Positions 49,988 to 61,150 of a DNA stretch of 64,000 nt are shown here, piece after piece. The DNA comes from Candidatus Phocaeicola excrementigallinarum (GTDB lineage: Bacteria > Bacteroidota > Bacteroidia > Bacteroidales > Bacteroidaceae), in the NCBI GenBank assembly GCA_019120125.1, contig DWVR01000057.1:1-64000 (forward strand). The letters are read 5' to 3'. Every line of letters begins with the position of its first letter. Position 1 is the first letter of the stretch. The notes beneath the pieces were generated by a model, which saw only the letters and a list, made by a program, of their open reading frames with translations, had not been told where the DNA came from and ran no database searches. Both the position numbers and the translations under genes were made by a program.

Positions 49988-51400
49988 ATGAATACAAAGA
50001 CTTTCATCTTCTCGGGCCTGATGCTGGCCGCCCTGTCTCTGCCGGCCACCGCCCGGAACAACGACGGAGGCATATCGCAGGATATGCTCGAACAGATCAG
50101 ACAGAACCAGCCCCACACGCCTGCCAACCGGGCCTTACTGAATGCCATCGCGGCCAACAGTATTGACGCACTGGCCGTGAACCATGCCAACAAAGGACCC
50201 GTCGACACCTACTTCAACGTAGAGACTCCCTCACAGAACATCACCGACCAACAGCAGAGCGGACGCTGCTGGATGTTCAGCGGATTCAATGTGCTGCGCT
50301 CCGATTTCGCACGCCGCACGGACTCGCTCACCGTAAACCTGTCGCATGCCTACCTGTTCTTCTGGGACCAGCTGGAAAAAGCCAACCTGTTCCTGCAGGG
50401 CGTAACCGACTGTGCCGACAAGCCGATGGATAACGAGCGCGTGCGTTTCTTTTTCATGAATCCCGTAGGCGACGGAGGAACCTATTGCGGAGTGGCCGAC
50501 CTGGTGTCGAAATACGGCCTCGTACCGGCCGAGACGATGCCGGAAACTTTCTCCAGCGACAATACCTCAAGAATCACCGGTCTGATGAAATCAAAACTCC
50601 GTGAGTACGGCCTGCAACTACGTGCAATGGTGGCCGACGGAAAAACGGAAGCCGACATCAAGGCCGAAAAGACAAAGATGTTAGCCACAATCTACCACAT
50701 GCTGACTCTTGCCATAGGTGAACCACCGACAGAATTCACCTACGCGTTCAAGAACGCCCAAGGACACGCCGTCACCGAAACAAGAACCTACAATCCGATG
50801 ACCTTCGCGGGAGAGATTCTCGGCGACAAGCCGGTGAAAGGCTCATTCATCATGGTGATGAACGACCCGCGCCGCGAATACTACAAGACATACGAAGTGG
50901 AGTATGACCGCCACACTTACGACGGCACGAACTGGAAATACCTCAATCTACCGATGGAAGACATCGCACAGCTGGCCATCGCCTCGCTGAAAGACGGACA
51001 CAAGATGTACAGCTCATACGATGTGGGCAAGTTCCTCGACCGCAAACGGGGCTACTGCGACATACGTAACTACGACTACGGCTCACTCTTCGGCACCACG
51101 TTCGGCATGGACAAGGCCCAGCGCATCATGACCTACGACAGCGGCTCCACACACGCCATGACGCTCACGGCAGTCAATCTGGACAAGGACGGCAAACCGC
51201 TGATGTGGAAGGTGGAAAACAGCTGGGGAGCGGAATTCGGCCAGCAAGGTTGCCTGATCATGACCAACGAATGGTTCAACGAATACATGTTCCGCCTTGT
51301 GGTGGACAAGAAATACGTCCCTGCCAAAATGCTGAAGCAGTACGAACAGAAACCGGTGACAGTGATGCCGGAAGACCCTCTGTTCCTGCCCGACGAATAA
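49988..51400 (+). CDS. C1-family aminopeptidase C / bleomycin hydrolase-like
   Basis: ITDQQQSGRCWMFSGFNVLRSDF, STHAMTLTAVNLD, WKVENSWGAEFGQQG; signal peptide. Confidence 0.92.
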   Translation: MNTKTFIFSGLMLAALSLPATARNNDGGISQDMLEQIRQNQPHTPANRALLNAIAANSIDALAVNHANKGPVDTYFNVETPSQNITDQQQSGRCWMFSGFNVLRSDFARRTDSLTVNLSHAYLFFWDQLEKANLFLQGVTDCADKPMDNERVRFFFMNPVGDGGTYCGVADLVSKYGLVPAETMPETFSSDNTSRITGLMKSKLREYGLQLRAMVADGKTEADIKAEKTKMLATIYHMLTLAIGEPPTEFTYAFKNAQGHAVTETRTYNPMTFAGEILGDKPVKGSFIMVMNDPRREYYKTYEVEYDRHTYDGTNWKYLNLPMEDIAQLAIASLKDGHKMYSSYDVGKFLDRKRGYCDIRNYDYGSLFGTTFGMDKAQRIMTYDSGSTHAMTLTAVNLDKDGKPLMWKVENSWGAEFGQQGCLIMTNEWFNEYMFRLVVDKKYVPAKMLKQYEQKPVTVMPEDPLFLPDE

Positions 51401-51435
51401 CCGCACGGATTTTTCCGTATTTCGTTTTTTATTTC

Positions 51436-51443
51436 TATCTTTG
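51436..51443 (+). promoter_or_regulatory. -7 element TATCTTTG upstream of the TPP riboswitch
   Basis: TAnnTTTG directly preceding the aptamer. Confidence 0.5.
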
Positions 51444-51445
51444 CC

Positions 51446-51535
51446 GAAACAAAGACAAAGGGGTGCCCTACCGGACGGGCTGAGATCATACCCTACGAAC
51501 CTGATGCGGTTAATACCGACGAAGGGATTGTTCGT
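51446..51535 (+). promoter_or_regulatory. TPP riboswitch (THI element)
   Basis: GGGGTGCCC...GGGCTGAGATCATACCCTACGAACCTGATGCGGTTAATACCGACGAAGGGA. Confidence 0.95.
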
Positions 51536-51610
51536 TCCGACATGCTTTTTCTCATTCTCCCGTCCCTCTGTATGTCCCCTTTGCGGTATTCACCTCAAAA
51601 CAGACTGATT

Positions 51611-51811
51611 ATGAAAATATTGGTAAACAACAAAGAGACGGAACTGACAGAAGGAAACACCATCGCCGATCTGACACGCCAACTGGAACTCCCGGCCCAG
51701 GGAGTGGCCGTCGCGCTCCACAACCGCATGGTTCCGCGTACGCAATGGGAAGAACAGACACTGAAAGAAGGCGACAGCCTGGTCATCATCAAAGCGGCAT
51801 GTGGAGGATAA
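51611..51811 (+). CDS. thiS: sulfur carrier protein ThiS
   Basis: MKILVNNKETEL..., C-terminal ACGG ending in GG. Confidence 0.93.
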   Translation: MKILVNNKETELTEGNTIADLTRQLELPAQGVAVALHNRMVPRTQWEEQTLKEGDSLVIIKAACGG

Positions 51812-51815
51812 GGCT

Positions 51816-52442
51816 ATGGGACTTCAGTTCATCACACATTTCACAGACAAGTATTCATACTTCGACTCGGCACGCATGGCCCTTGAGGGAGGCTGCCGGT
51901 GGATCCAGCTGCGCATGAAAGACATGCCGACCGACGAAATCGAGCGGACAGCCCTTCTTATCCAACCATTGTGCAGGGAATACGGAGCCACGTTCATCCT
52001 CGACGATCAGGTGGAACTGGCCCAAAAGATTCATGCCGACGGCGTACATCTGGGAAAGAACGACATGCCCATCGCCGAGGCCCGGAAACTGCTGGGGAAG
52101 GATTTCATCATCGGAGGAACGGCCAACACGTTCGAGGATGTGAAAGCCCATTCCGAAGCGGGAGCCGACTACATCGGATGCGGCCCGTTCCGGTTCACCA
52201 CCACCAAGAAGAACCTCAGCCCGATACTGGGTCTGGAAGGTTACCGTCACATCATCACCCGTATGAAAGAAGAGGGAATCCGTTTGCCCGTGGTGGCCAT
52301 CGGAGGAATCACCTGCGATGATATCCCGGCCATCCTGCAGACGGGCGTGTCGGGCATCGCGCTGAGCGGCTCTATCCTCCGTGCGGAGAACCCGGTGGAA
52401 GAAACGCGACGTATCGTGGCACTCACCGGCCGAACAGACTAA
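51816..52442 (+). CDS. thiE: thiamine phosphate synthase
   Basis: WIQLRMKDMPTDEI, DDQVELAQKIHADGVHLGKNDMPIAEAR, VAIGGI. Confidence 0.9.
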   Translation: MGLQFITHFTDKYSYFDSARMALEGGCRWIQLRMKDMPTDEIERTALLIQPLCREYGATFILDDQVELAQKIHADGVHLGKNDMPIAEARKLLGKDFIIGGTANTFEDVKAHSEAGADYIGCGPFRFTTTKKNLSPILGLEGYRHIITRMKEEGIRLPVVAIGGITCDDIPAILQTGVSGIALSGSILRAENPVEETRRIVALTGRTD

Positions 52443-52463
52443 AACCCGCTTGCAAATGAACCC

Positions 52464-52537
52464 ACCACAGATTACACAGATTGATGACTCCATTATTGGC
52501 ATGATACGAAAACATATAAATCTGCGTACTCTGTGGT
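52464..52537. repeat. Inverted-repeat element between thiE and thiG (family ii-like)
   Basis: ACCACAGATTACACAGATT / AATCTGCGTACTCTGTGGT, 17/19 complementary. Confidence 0.7.
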
Positions 52538-52581
52538 AAAAGTCATACAAACTGATCATACATCCTATAAAACATACACAA

Positions 52582-55076
<2,495 letters not shown>

Positions 55077-55102
55077 ATGAAATTGCGGAAGGGAGTATCT
55101 AA

Positions 55103-55654
55103 ATGTATGACCCCAAGATTCATCACCGCAAAAGCATAAGGTTGCCCGAATATGATTACAGTGCAGAAGGTTTTTATTTCATCACAATCTGCACACAGGA
55201 GAAAAGATGTGCGTTCGGAAAAATCGTTGACAAGGAGATGGTATTAAATAAGGCAGGAAAGATTGTGAAAGACGAATGGTTAAGAACAATAGAAATAAGG
55301 AAAGACGATGTCACATTACACGAATTCATTGTGATACCAAATCATTTTCATGCCATTGTTCAGATTTGTAGGGGCGTATCGAATACGCCCGAAAACATCC
55401 ACAAGGACAATCACATAAATGATTGCAAGTGCATTCAGGGCGTATTCGATACGCCCCTACAATCACCATCAAAATCATTAGGTGCAATTGTACGTGGGTT
55501 TAAAAGTGCAGTCTCCAGACAATTAGGCCATTCCGTCTGGCAACGAAACTATTACGAGCACATCATCCGCAACCAGCGTTCATACGAAATGATTGCTGGC
55601 TATATTTTAAACAATCCCTATGTCTGGGAAAAAGATATGTTTTATATACCTTAA
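55103..55654 (+). CDS. REP-associated tyrosine transposase (RAYT, Y1/IS200-like)
   Basis: YDYSAEGFYFITICTQEKRCAFG, HEFIVIPNHFHAIVQI (HUH-like HFH), VWQRNYYEHIIRNQRSYEMIAGYILNNPYVW. Confidence 0.93.
   Translation: MYDPKIHHRKSIRLPEYDYSAEGFYFITICTQEKRCAFGKIVDKEMVLNKAGKIVKDEWLRTIEIRKDDVTLHEFIVIPNHFHAIVQICRGVSNTPENIHKDNHINDCKCIQGVFDTPLQSPSKSLGAIVRGFKSAVSRQLGHSVWQRNYYEHIIRNQRSYEMIAGYILNNPYVWEKDMFYIP
55366..55462. repeat. Perfect 25-bp inverted pair of REP-like palindromes inside the RAYT ORF
   Basis: 55366-55390 TTGTAGGGGCGTATCGAATACGCCC and 55438-55462 GGGCGTATTCGATACGCCCCTACAA are exact reverse complements; each also self-folds (GGGCGTAT-nnn-ATACGCCC). Confidence 0.95.
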
Positions 55655-55660
55655 AAAAAG

Positions 55661-56800
55661 ATGTTTAGCGACGAATTAGAAAAAATAAACTGGGAGGAGA
55701 CGACCGAAGCCATCTACTCCAAAACCGAGGCGGATGTGCTCCGTGCGCTCGGGAAATCCCATTGCGACGTAGATGATTTCATGGCTCTCATCTCGCCTGC
55801 GGCTGAAAAGTATCTGGAACCGATGGCACGGCTCAGCCGGAAATATACGGAGGAACGGTTCGGGAAAACCATATCGATGTTCATTCCGCTTTATCTGACC
55901 AACTCTTGCACCAACTCGTGCGTGTATTGCGGATTCCATATCAGCAACCCCATGGCACGCACCATCCTGACACCCGAAGAGATTGAAAACGAATACAAGG
56001 CCATCAAGAAACTGGGCCCGTTCGAGAATCTGCTCATCGTGACGGGTGAGAACCCGGCCAAGGCGGGTGTGCCTTATCTGGCAAAAGCACTGGACTTGGC
56101 GAAACCCTACTTCTCGAACCTGAAAATCGAAGTAATGCCGCTCAAGACGGAAGAATATGCCGAACTGGTGAAACACGGCATGAACGGAGTAATCTGTTTC
56201 CAGGAGACCTATCACAAGGACCGTTACAAGATTTATCACCCGCGCGGCATGAAATCGAAGTTCGAGTGGCGTGTCAACGGCTTCGACCGCATGGGACAGG
56301 CCGGAGTGCACTCCATCGGCATGGGCGTGCTCATCGGTCTGGAAGAATGGCGCACGGATATCACCATGATGGCCTATCACCTGCGCTACCTCCAGAAGCA
56401 TTACTGGAAGACAAAATACAGTGTCAACTTCCCCCGCATGCGTCCGGCCGAAAACGAAGGATTCCAGCCGAACGTCATCATGAGCGACAAGGAACTGGCG
56501 CAGGTCACCTTCGCCATGCGTATCTTCGACCACGACGTGGACATCTCCTACTCTACCCGTGAACCGGCCTACATCCGTGACCACATGGCCTCGCTGGGTG
56601 TCACCACCATGAGTGCGGAGAGCAAAACGGAGCCGGGCGGCTACTACACCTATCCACAGGCGCTCGAGCAGTTCCACATCAGTGACGACCGTACGGCCGT
56701 AGAGGTGGAGAAAGCCCTCAAGGCCATGGGACGAGAACCAGTATGGAAGGACTGGGACGCCTCATTCGACCATGTGGCACACACGCTATTAATGCAATAA
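55661..56800 (+). CDS. thiH: 2-iminoacetate synthase (radical SAM)
   Basis: YLTNSCTNSCVYCGFHISNPMARTILTPEEIE. Confidence 0.95.
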   Translation: MFSDELEKINWEETTEAIYSKTEADVLRALGKSHCDVDDFMALISPAAEKYLEPMARLSRKYTEERFGKTISMFIPLYLTNSCTNSCVYCGFHISNPMARTILTPEEIENEYKAIKKLGPFENLLIVTGENPAKAGVPYLAKALDLAKPYFSNLKIEVMPLKTEEYAELVKHGMNGVICFQETYHKDRYKIYHPRGMKSKFEWRVNGFDRMGQAGVHSIGMGVLIGLEEWRTDITMMAYHLRYLQKHYWKTKYSVNFPRMRPAENEGFQPNVIMSDKELAQVTFAMRIFDHDVDISYSTREPAYIRDHMASLGVTTMSAESKTEPGGYYTYPQALEQFHISDDRTAVEVEKALKAMGREPVWKDWDASFDHVAHTLLMQ

Positions 56801-56810
56801 CAGATTAAAC

Positions 56811-56878
56811 GAAGAGTGAGGAATGAAGAATTCAGATTACGCCATAGCGCGTCTCTTATTCTTCATTCCCCACTCTTC
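56811..56878. repeat. Inverted-repeat element, family i copy 2
   Basis: GAAGAGTGAGGAATGAAGAAT / ATTCTTCATTCCCCACTCTTC, 20/21 complementary; 22 bp identical to 8991-9012. Confidence 0.8.
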
Positions 56879-56898
56879 ATTTTTAATTCTTCATTCTC

Positions 56899-57615
56899 AT
56901 GAACGGATTATCACCACACGAAAAAGAGCGGTATGACCGACAGATTCTCCTTGAAGAAATCGGAGAGGAAGGACAGATGAAACTGAAAAACGCACGGGTG
57001 CTGATTGTCGGCGTGGGCGGACTCGGCTCACCCGTCGCCTTATATCTGGCCGGAGCAGGTATAGGACATCTGGGACTTGTGGACTATGACATGGTAAGTG
57101 AAAGCAATCTCCAACGGCAAGTGCTCTACTCTGAGGCAGAAACAGGAAAACCGAAAGCGCTCTGCGCAAAGAAACGGCTGGAAGCACTCAACCACACCAT
57201 CCGGATTGAGGCATATCCGACAAAGCTCACGGAAGAGAATGCCGGAGAAATCATCGGCAACTATGACATCGTAGTGGACGGATGTGACAATTTCTCCACA
57301 CGCTATCTCATCAACGACACCTGCGTAAGGCTCGGAAAGGTATATGTGTATGGCGCAATCCGTGAGTTCGACGGACAAGTGGCCGTGTTCAACCATCAAG
57401 GAGGCCCCAACTACCGTGACCTTTTCCCCGATGAGAAAGGCACACTGAACCTTCCCCGACCTTCAAAAGCCGTATTGGGTGTCACTCCCGGCATCGTGGG
57501 CTGCATGGAGGCCAATGAAGTCCTTAAAATCATTCTGGGATATGGCGCCACCCTGAGCGGAAAACTATGGCACATCGACCTCAAGACGCTGGATAGTTAT
57601 ACGATTTTCTTGTAA
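56899..57615 (+). CDS. thiF: ThiF/MoeB/HesA-family adenylyltransferase
   Basis: YDRQILLEEIGEEGQMKLKNARVLIVGVGGLGSPVALYLAGAGIG. Confidence 0.92.
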   Translation: MNGLSPHEKERYDRQILLEEIGEEGQMKLKNARVLIVGVGGLGSPVALYLAGAGIGHLGLVDYDMVSESNLQRQVLYSEAETGKPKALCAKKRLEALNHTIRIEAYPTKLTEENAGEIIGNYDIVVDGCDNFSTRYLINDTCVRLGKVYVYGAIREFDGQVAVFNHQGGPNYRDLFPDEKGTLNLPRPSKAVLGVTPGIVGCMEANEVLKIILGYGATLSGKLWHIDLKTLDSYTIFL

Positions 57616-57642
57616 ACATTAGGAGAATTTGAACAGTAGTGC

Positions 57643-57650
57643 TAACTTTG
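57643..57650 (+). promoter_or_regulatory. -7 element TAACTTTG
   Basis: TAnnTTTG 23 bp before the next ATG. Confidence 0.5.
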
Positions 57651-57672
57651 CGCCTTATTTTTAAATACCCGA

Positions 57673-58281
57673 ATGAAACTGATAGTAATTACAACACCTC
57701 AATACTTTGTAGAGGAAGACCAGATCATCACGGCCCTATTCGAGGAAGGGCTGGACATCCTGCACCTGCGTAAGCCGGACACAGCCCCCGTATATGCGGA
57801 ACGTTTACTTACACTCATTCCGGAAAAATACCACAAGCGCATCGTCGTCCACGACCATTTCTATCTGAAAAACGAGTATAAGCTGAAAGGCATCCATCTG
57901 AGCCACCGCAATCCGCTGGTTCCCGACAACTATTCAGGACACATCAGCGCATCCTGCCACACACTGGAAGAAGTGGCGGCCGACAAGAACACCTGTGACT
58001 ACGTGTTCCTCAGCCCCATCTTCGACAGCATCTCCAAAGAAGGATACACCTCCGCCTTCACCCCAGAAAAGATCCGTGAAGCCGTGCAGCAAGGCATTAT
58101 CGACAAGAAAGTGGTCGCATTGGGAGGCGTGAACAAGGAAAACATCCTGAGAGTAAAAGACTTCGGATTCGGCGGAGCAGCTGTCCTCGGCGACATCTGG
58201 AACCGGTTCAATCCGGCCGTAGACTACAACTACAGGCCGCTGATCGACCATTTCAGAAAGCTGAAAGCCCTGTCCGACTGA
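57673..58281 (+). CDS. thiamine phosphate synthase/TenI-like protein
   Basis: LHLRKPDTAPVYAERLL, HDHFYLKNEYKLKGIHLSHRN, VALGGVNKENILRVKDFGFGGAAVLGDIW. Confidence 0.85.
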   Translation: MKLIVITTPQYFVEEDQIITALFEEGLDILHLRKPDTAPVYAERLLTLIPEKYHKRIVVHDHFYLKNEYKLKGIHLSHRNPLVPDNYSGHISASCHTLEEVAADKNTCDYVFLSPIFDSISKEGYTSAFTPEKIREAVQQGIIDKKVVALGGVNKENILRVKDFGFGGAAVLGDIWNRFNPAVDYNYRPLIDHFRKLKALSD

Positions 58282-58333
58282 CCGGAAAAAACAAATTTAT
58301 GCCTAATCGCTTGTCTGCTTGCGATAAAAGGCG

Positions 58334-58341
58334 TACCTTTG
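58334..58341 (+). promoter_or_regulatory. -7 element TACCTTTG
   Basis: TAnnTTTG upstream of prs. Confidence 0.5.
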
Positions 58342-58373
58342 CAATATAATATTTGGCAATTATAATATTTACA

Positions 58374-59312
58374 ATGAGCGCAACAACACCTTTTAAAGTA
58401 TTCTCGGGTACAAATTCGAGATACCTTGCTGAAAAGATCTGTAAAAGCCTGGGCTGCGAGCTGGGGAACATGAACATCACCCACTTCGCCGACGGTGAGT
58501 TTGCTGTATCCTACGAAGAATCCATTCGTGGACAGTATGTATTCCTTGTACAATCCACTTTCCCGAACTCAGACAACCTGATGGAGCTCCTGCTGATGAT
58601 TGACGCCGCAAAACGCGCTTCGGCCAAGAGCATCATCGCCGTAATCCCTTATTTCGGATGGGCACGTCAGGACCGCAAGGACAAGCCTCGTGTGTCTATC
58701 GGTGCCAAACTGGTGGCAAACCTGCTGAGCGTGGCCGGCATTGACCGTCTGATCACAATGGACCTGCACGCGGACCAGATCCAGGGATTTTTCGACATCC
58801 CGGTGGACCATCTGTATGCCTCTACCATTTTCGCACCTTACATCCAGTCACTCAATCTGGAGAATCTGGTCATCGCCACTCCCGATGTAGGAGGCTCGAA
58901 ACGAGCCAGCACCTACGCCAAATTCCTTGATGTGCCTCTGGTGCTCTGCCACAAGACACGCGAAAAGGCCAACGTGGTGGCATCCATGCAGATTATCGGT
59001 GACGTAAAGGACAAGAACGTGATCCTTATCGATGACATGGTAGACACAGCCGGCACCATCACGAAAGCGGCTGACATCATGAAAGAGGCCGGAGCCCGCT
59101 CCGTACGTGCCATCGCCTCACACTGCGTCATGTCAGGCCCCGCCTCGGAACGCGTGCAGAACTCGGAACTGGAAGAGATCGTGTTCACCGACAGCATTCC
59201 GTACTCACAACGTTGCGCAAAGGTGAAACAGCTTTCCATTGCCGACATGTTCGCCGAGACTATCCACCGCGTAATGACAAACGAATCTATCAGCTCACAA
59301 TATCTGATTTAA
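58374..59312 (+). CDS. prs: ribose-phosphate pyrophosphokinase
   Basis: FKVFSGTNSRYLAEKICKSLGCELG, RKDKPRVSIGAKLVANLL, NVILIDDMVDTAGTITKAAD. Confidence 0.93.
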   Translation: MSATTPFKVFSGTNSRYLAEKICKSLGCELGNMNITHFADGEFAVSYEESIRGQYVFLVQSTFPNSDNLMELLLMIDAAKRASAKSIIAVIPYFGWARQDRKDKPRVSIGAKLVANLLSVAGIDRLITMDLHADQIQGFFDIPVDHLYASTIFAPYIQSLNLENLVIATPDVGGSKRASTYAKFLDVPLVLCHKTREKANVVASMQIIGDVKDKNVILIDDMVDTAGTITKAADIMKEAGARSVRAIASHCVMSGPASERVQNSELEEIVFTDSIPYSQRCAKVKQLSIADMFAETIHRVMTNESISSQYLI

Positions 59313-59338
59313 AAGCTTAAATTCATACTCCAAACAAG

Positions 59339-59375
59339 AAAGGATTTGCAGTCTGTCGGATTACAAATCCTTTTT
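59339..59375 (+). terminator. Rho-independent terminator after prs
   Basis: AAAGGATTTG ... CAAATCCTTTTTT. Confidence 0.75.
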
Positions 59376-59418
59376 TATTGCCGCTCCCAGCCATTCACCA
59401 TCCATCACACCTACCACA

Positions 59419-61071
59419 ATGAAAATCCTCTGGCTCGACCTGAACAGCTCCTACGCACACGCATCCCTTGCCTTGCCGGCACTCCACGCACAAGTGAAAG
59501 ACAACCCCGATTACGAATGGGATGTGGTGTCCGCCACCGTCAACGAGAATCCGGGACTGATTGCCGGTCATGTCTACGGACGGCAACCCGATCTTGTCGC
59601 AGCCACCTGCTGGCTGTTCAACCATGAGGCACTGACGCATATCCTCAGCCGGGTCAAGGCGCTGCTGCCACATTGCATGATGGCGTTGGGAGGGCCGGAG
59701 TTTCTGGGAGACAACGAATGCTTCCTTCGCCAGAACACTTTCATCAATGCGGTGTTCCGCGGCGAAGGGGAAGACACATTCCCCAAATGGCTGGAAATCT
59801 GGAACGAGCCGGACAGATGGGAAAGCATCACCGGCCTCTGCTATCTGGACCACAAAAACCGATACCACGACAACGGACTGGCGCGGGTCGTGCATTTTGA
59901 CCGGCTGGTTCTTCCCGAAGAAAGCCGGTTCTTTAACTGGAGCAAGCCTTTCGTGCAACTGGAGACCACGCGCGGATGCTTCAACACCTGTGCCTTTTGC
60001 GTAAGCGGATCCGAAAAGCCTGTCCGCAGTCTGCCCGTCTCTGTCATCCGTTCACGTATCGAAACCATCCACCGACACGGCATCCGCAACATACGGGTAC
60101 TGGACCGCACTTTCAACTATAGCGAAAACCGTGCAAAAGCATTGCTCAACCTGTTCCGGGAGTTTCCCGACATCCGTTTTCATCTTGAAATCCATCCGGC
60201 CCTGATTTCCGACGGACTGAAAAAGGAACTTGCCGACATGCCTGAAGGATTGCTCCACCTGGAAGCCGGCATACAGAGCCTGCACCAGGACGTGCTGACG
60301 GCAAGCCAACGGACAGGCGGACTGGATGACTCACTACGGGGTCTGGAATACCTCTGCGGCCTGCCCAACCTTGAAACACACGCAGACCTCATCGCCGGAC
60401 TTCCCCTCTATCACCTGGAACAGATATTCGAGGATGTACGTACCCTTGCCTCCTACCATGCCGGAGAAATCCAACTGGAATCACTGAAAGTGCTTCCGGG
60501 AACAGAAATGCGCCGACATGCCGAGAAATTGGGGATAGACTACTCACCCCTCCCACCCTACGAGGTCTTGAGAACCCATGAGATTTCTCCCGACGAACTG
60601 CAGACGGCCCGCCAGCTTTCCCGCCTCATCGACGGATTCTACAACGCGAAAGCCTGGCAAGGCGTCACCCGACAACTGATAGTGAAGCAAAAAGACTTCC
60701 TCCGCCGTTTCCTTGACCACCTTGTCGGCATGGGGGTCATTGACCAGCCGCTGAGTCTGGAACGGCGTGGCGTAATACTCTACGAATTCTGCCGACAATG
60801 CTATCCCTCCTGTCTCACGTCTGTCACACGCGCATGGATCGAGGCTGGAATGTCACTCAAGAAGTCCCCTGCCGGGAAAGTACGTACCAAACATGTGATC
60901 CCTCCGTCACACTGGCAAGTCAAGTCCGGCATCTACAACGAGACATTACGCCTGTGCCGCCTTGACGATCCCGACACAAATACCATCTTCTGGTACGGTT
61001 TCAATACCGACATACAGCATCCCGTCCCGGTGTTCCAGGCCGTCTCTCCCATCGGATCCATCGAAGAGTGA
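59419..61071 (+). CDS. B12-binding-domain radical SAM protein (DUF4080-like)
   Basis: MKILWLDLNSSYAHASLALPALHA, TRGCFNTCAFCVSG. Confidence 0.9.
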   Translation: MKILWLDLNSSYAHASLALPALHAQVKDNPDYEWDVVSATVNENPGLIAGHVYGRQPDLVAATCWLFNHEALTHILSRVKALLPHCMMALGGPEFLGDNECFLRQNTFINAVFRGEGEDTFPKWLEIWNEPDRWESITGLCYLDHKNRYHDNGLARVVHFDRLVLPEESRFFNWSKPFVQLETTRGCFNTCAFCVSGSEKPVRSLPVSVIRSRIETIHRHGIRNIRVLDRTFNYSENRAKALLNLFREFPDIRFHLEIHPALISDGLKKELADMPEGLLHLEAGIQSLHQDVLTASQRTGGLDDSLRGLEYLCGLPNLETHADLIAGLPLYHLEQIFEDVRTLASYHAGEIQLESLKVLPGTEMRRHAEKLGIDYSPLPPYEVLRTHEISPDELQTARQLSRLIDGFYNAKAWQGVTRQLIVKQKDFLRRFLDHLVGMGVIDQPLSLERRGVILYEFCRQCYPSCLTSVTRAWIEAGMSLKKSPAGKVRTKHVIPPSHWQVKSGIYNETLRLCRLDDPDTNTIFWYGFNTDIQHPVPVFQAVSPIGSIEE

Positions 61072-61120
61072 CCGGACACAATTCACCGGACAAAGATTAG
61101 GAAAATAGACACACAAATTA

Positions 61121-61128
61121 TAACTTTG
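61121..61128 (+). promoter_or_regulatory. -7 element TAACTTTG
   Basis: TAnnTTTG 23 bp upstream of the JetA-like ATG. Confidence 0.5.
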
Positions 61129-61150
61129 CCCGGATTTTTCAGACTAGACT

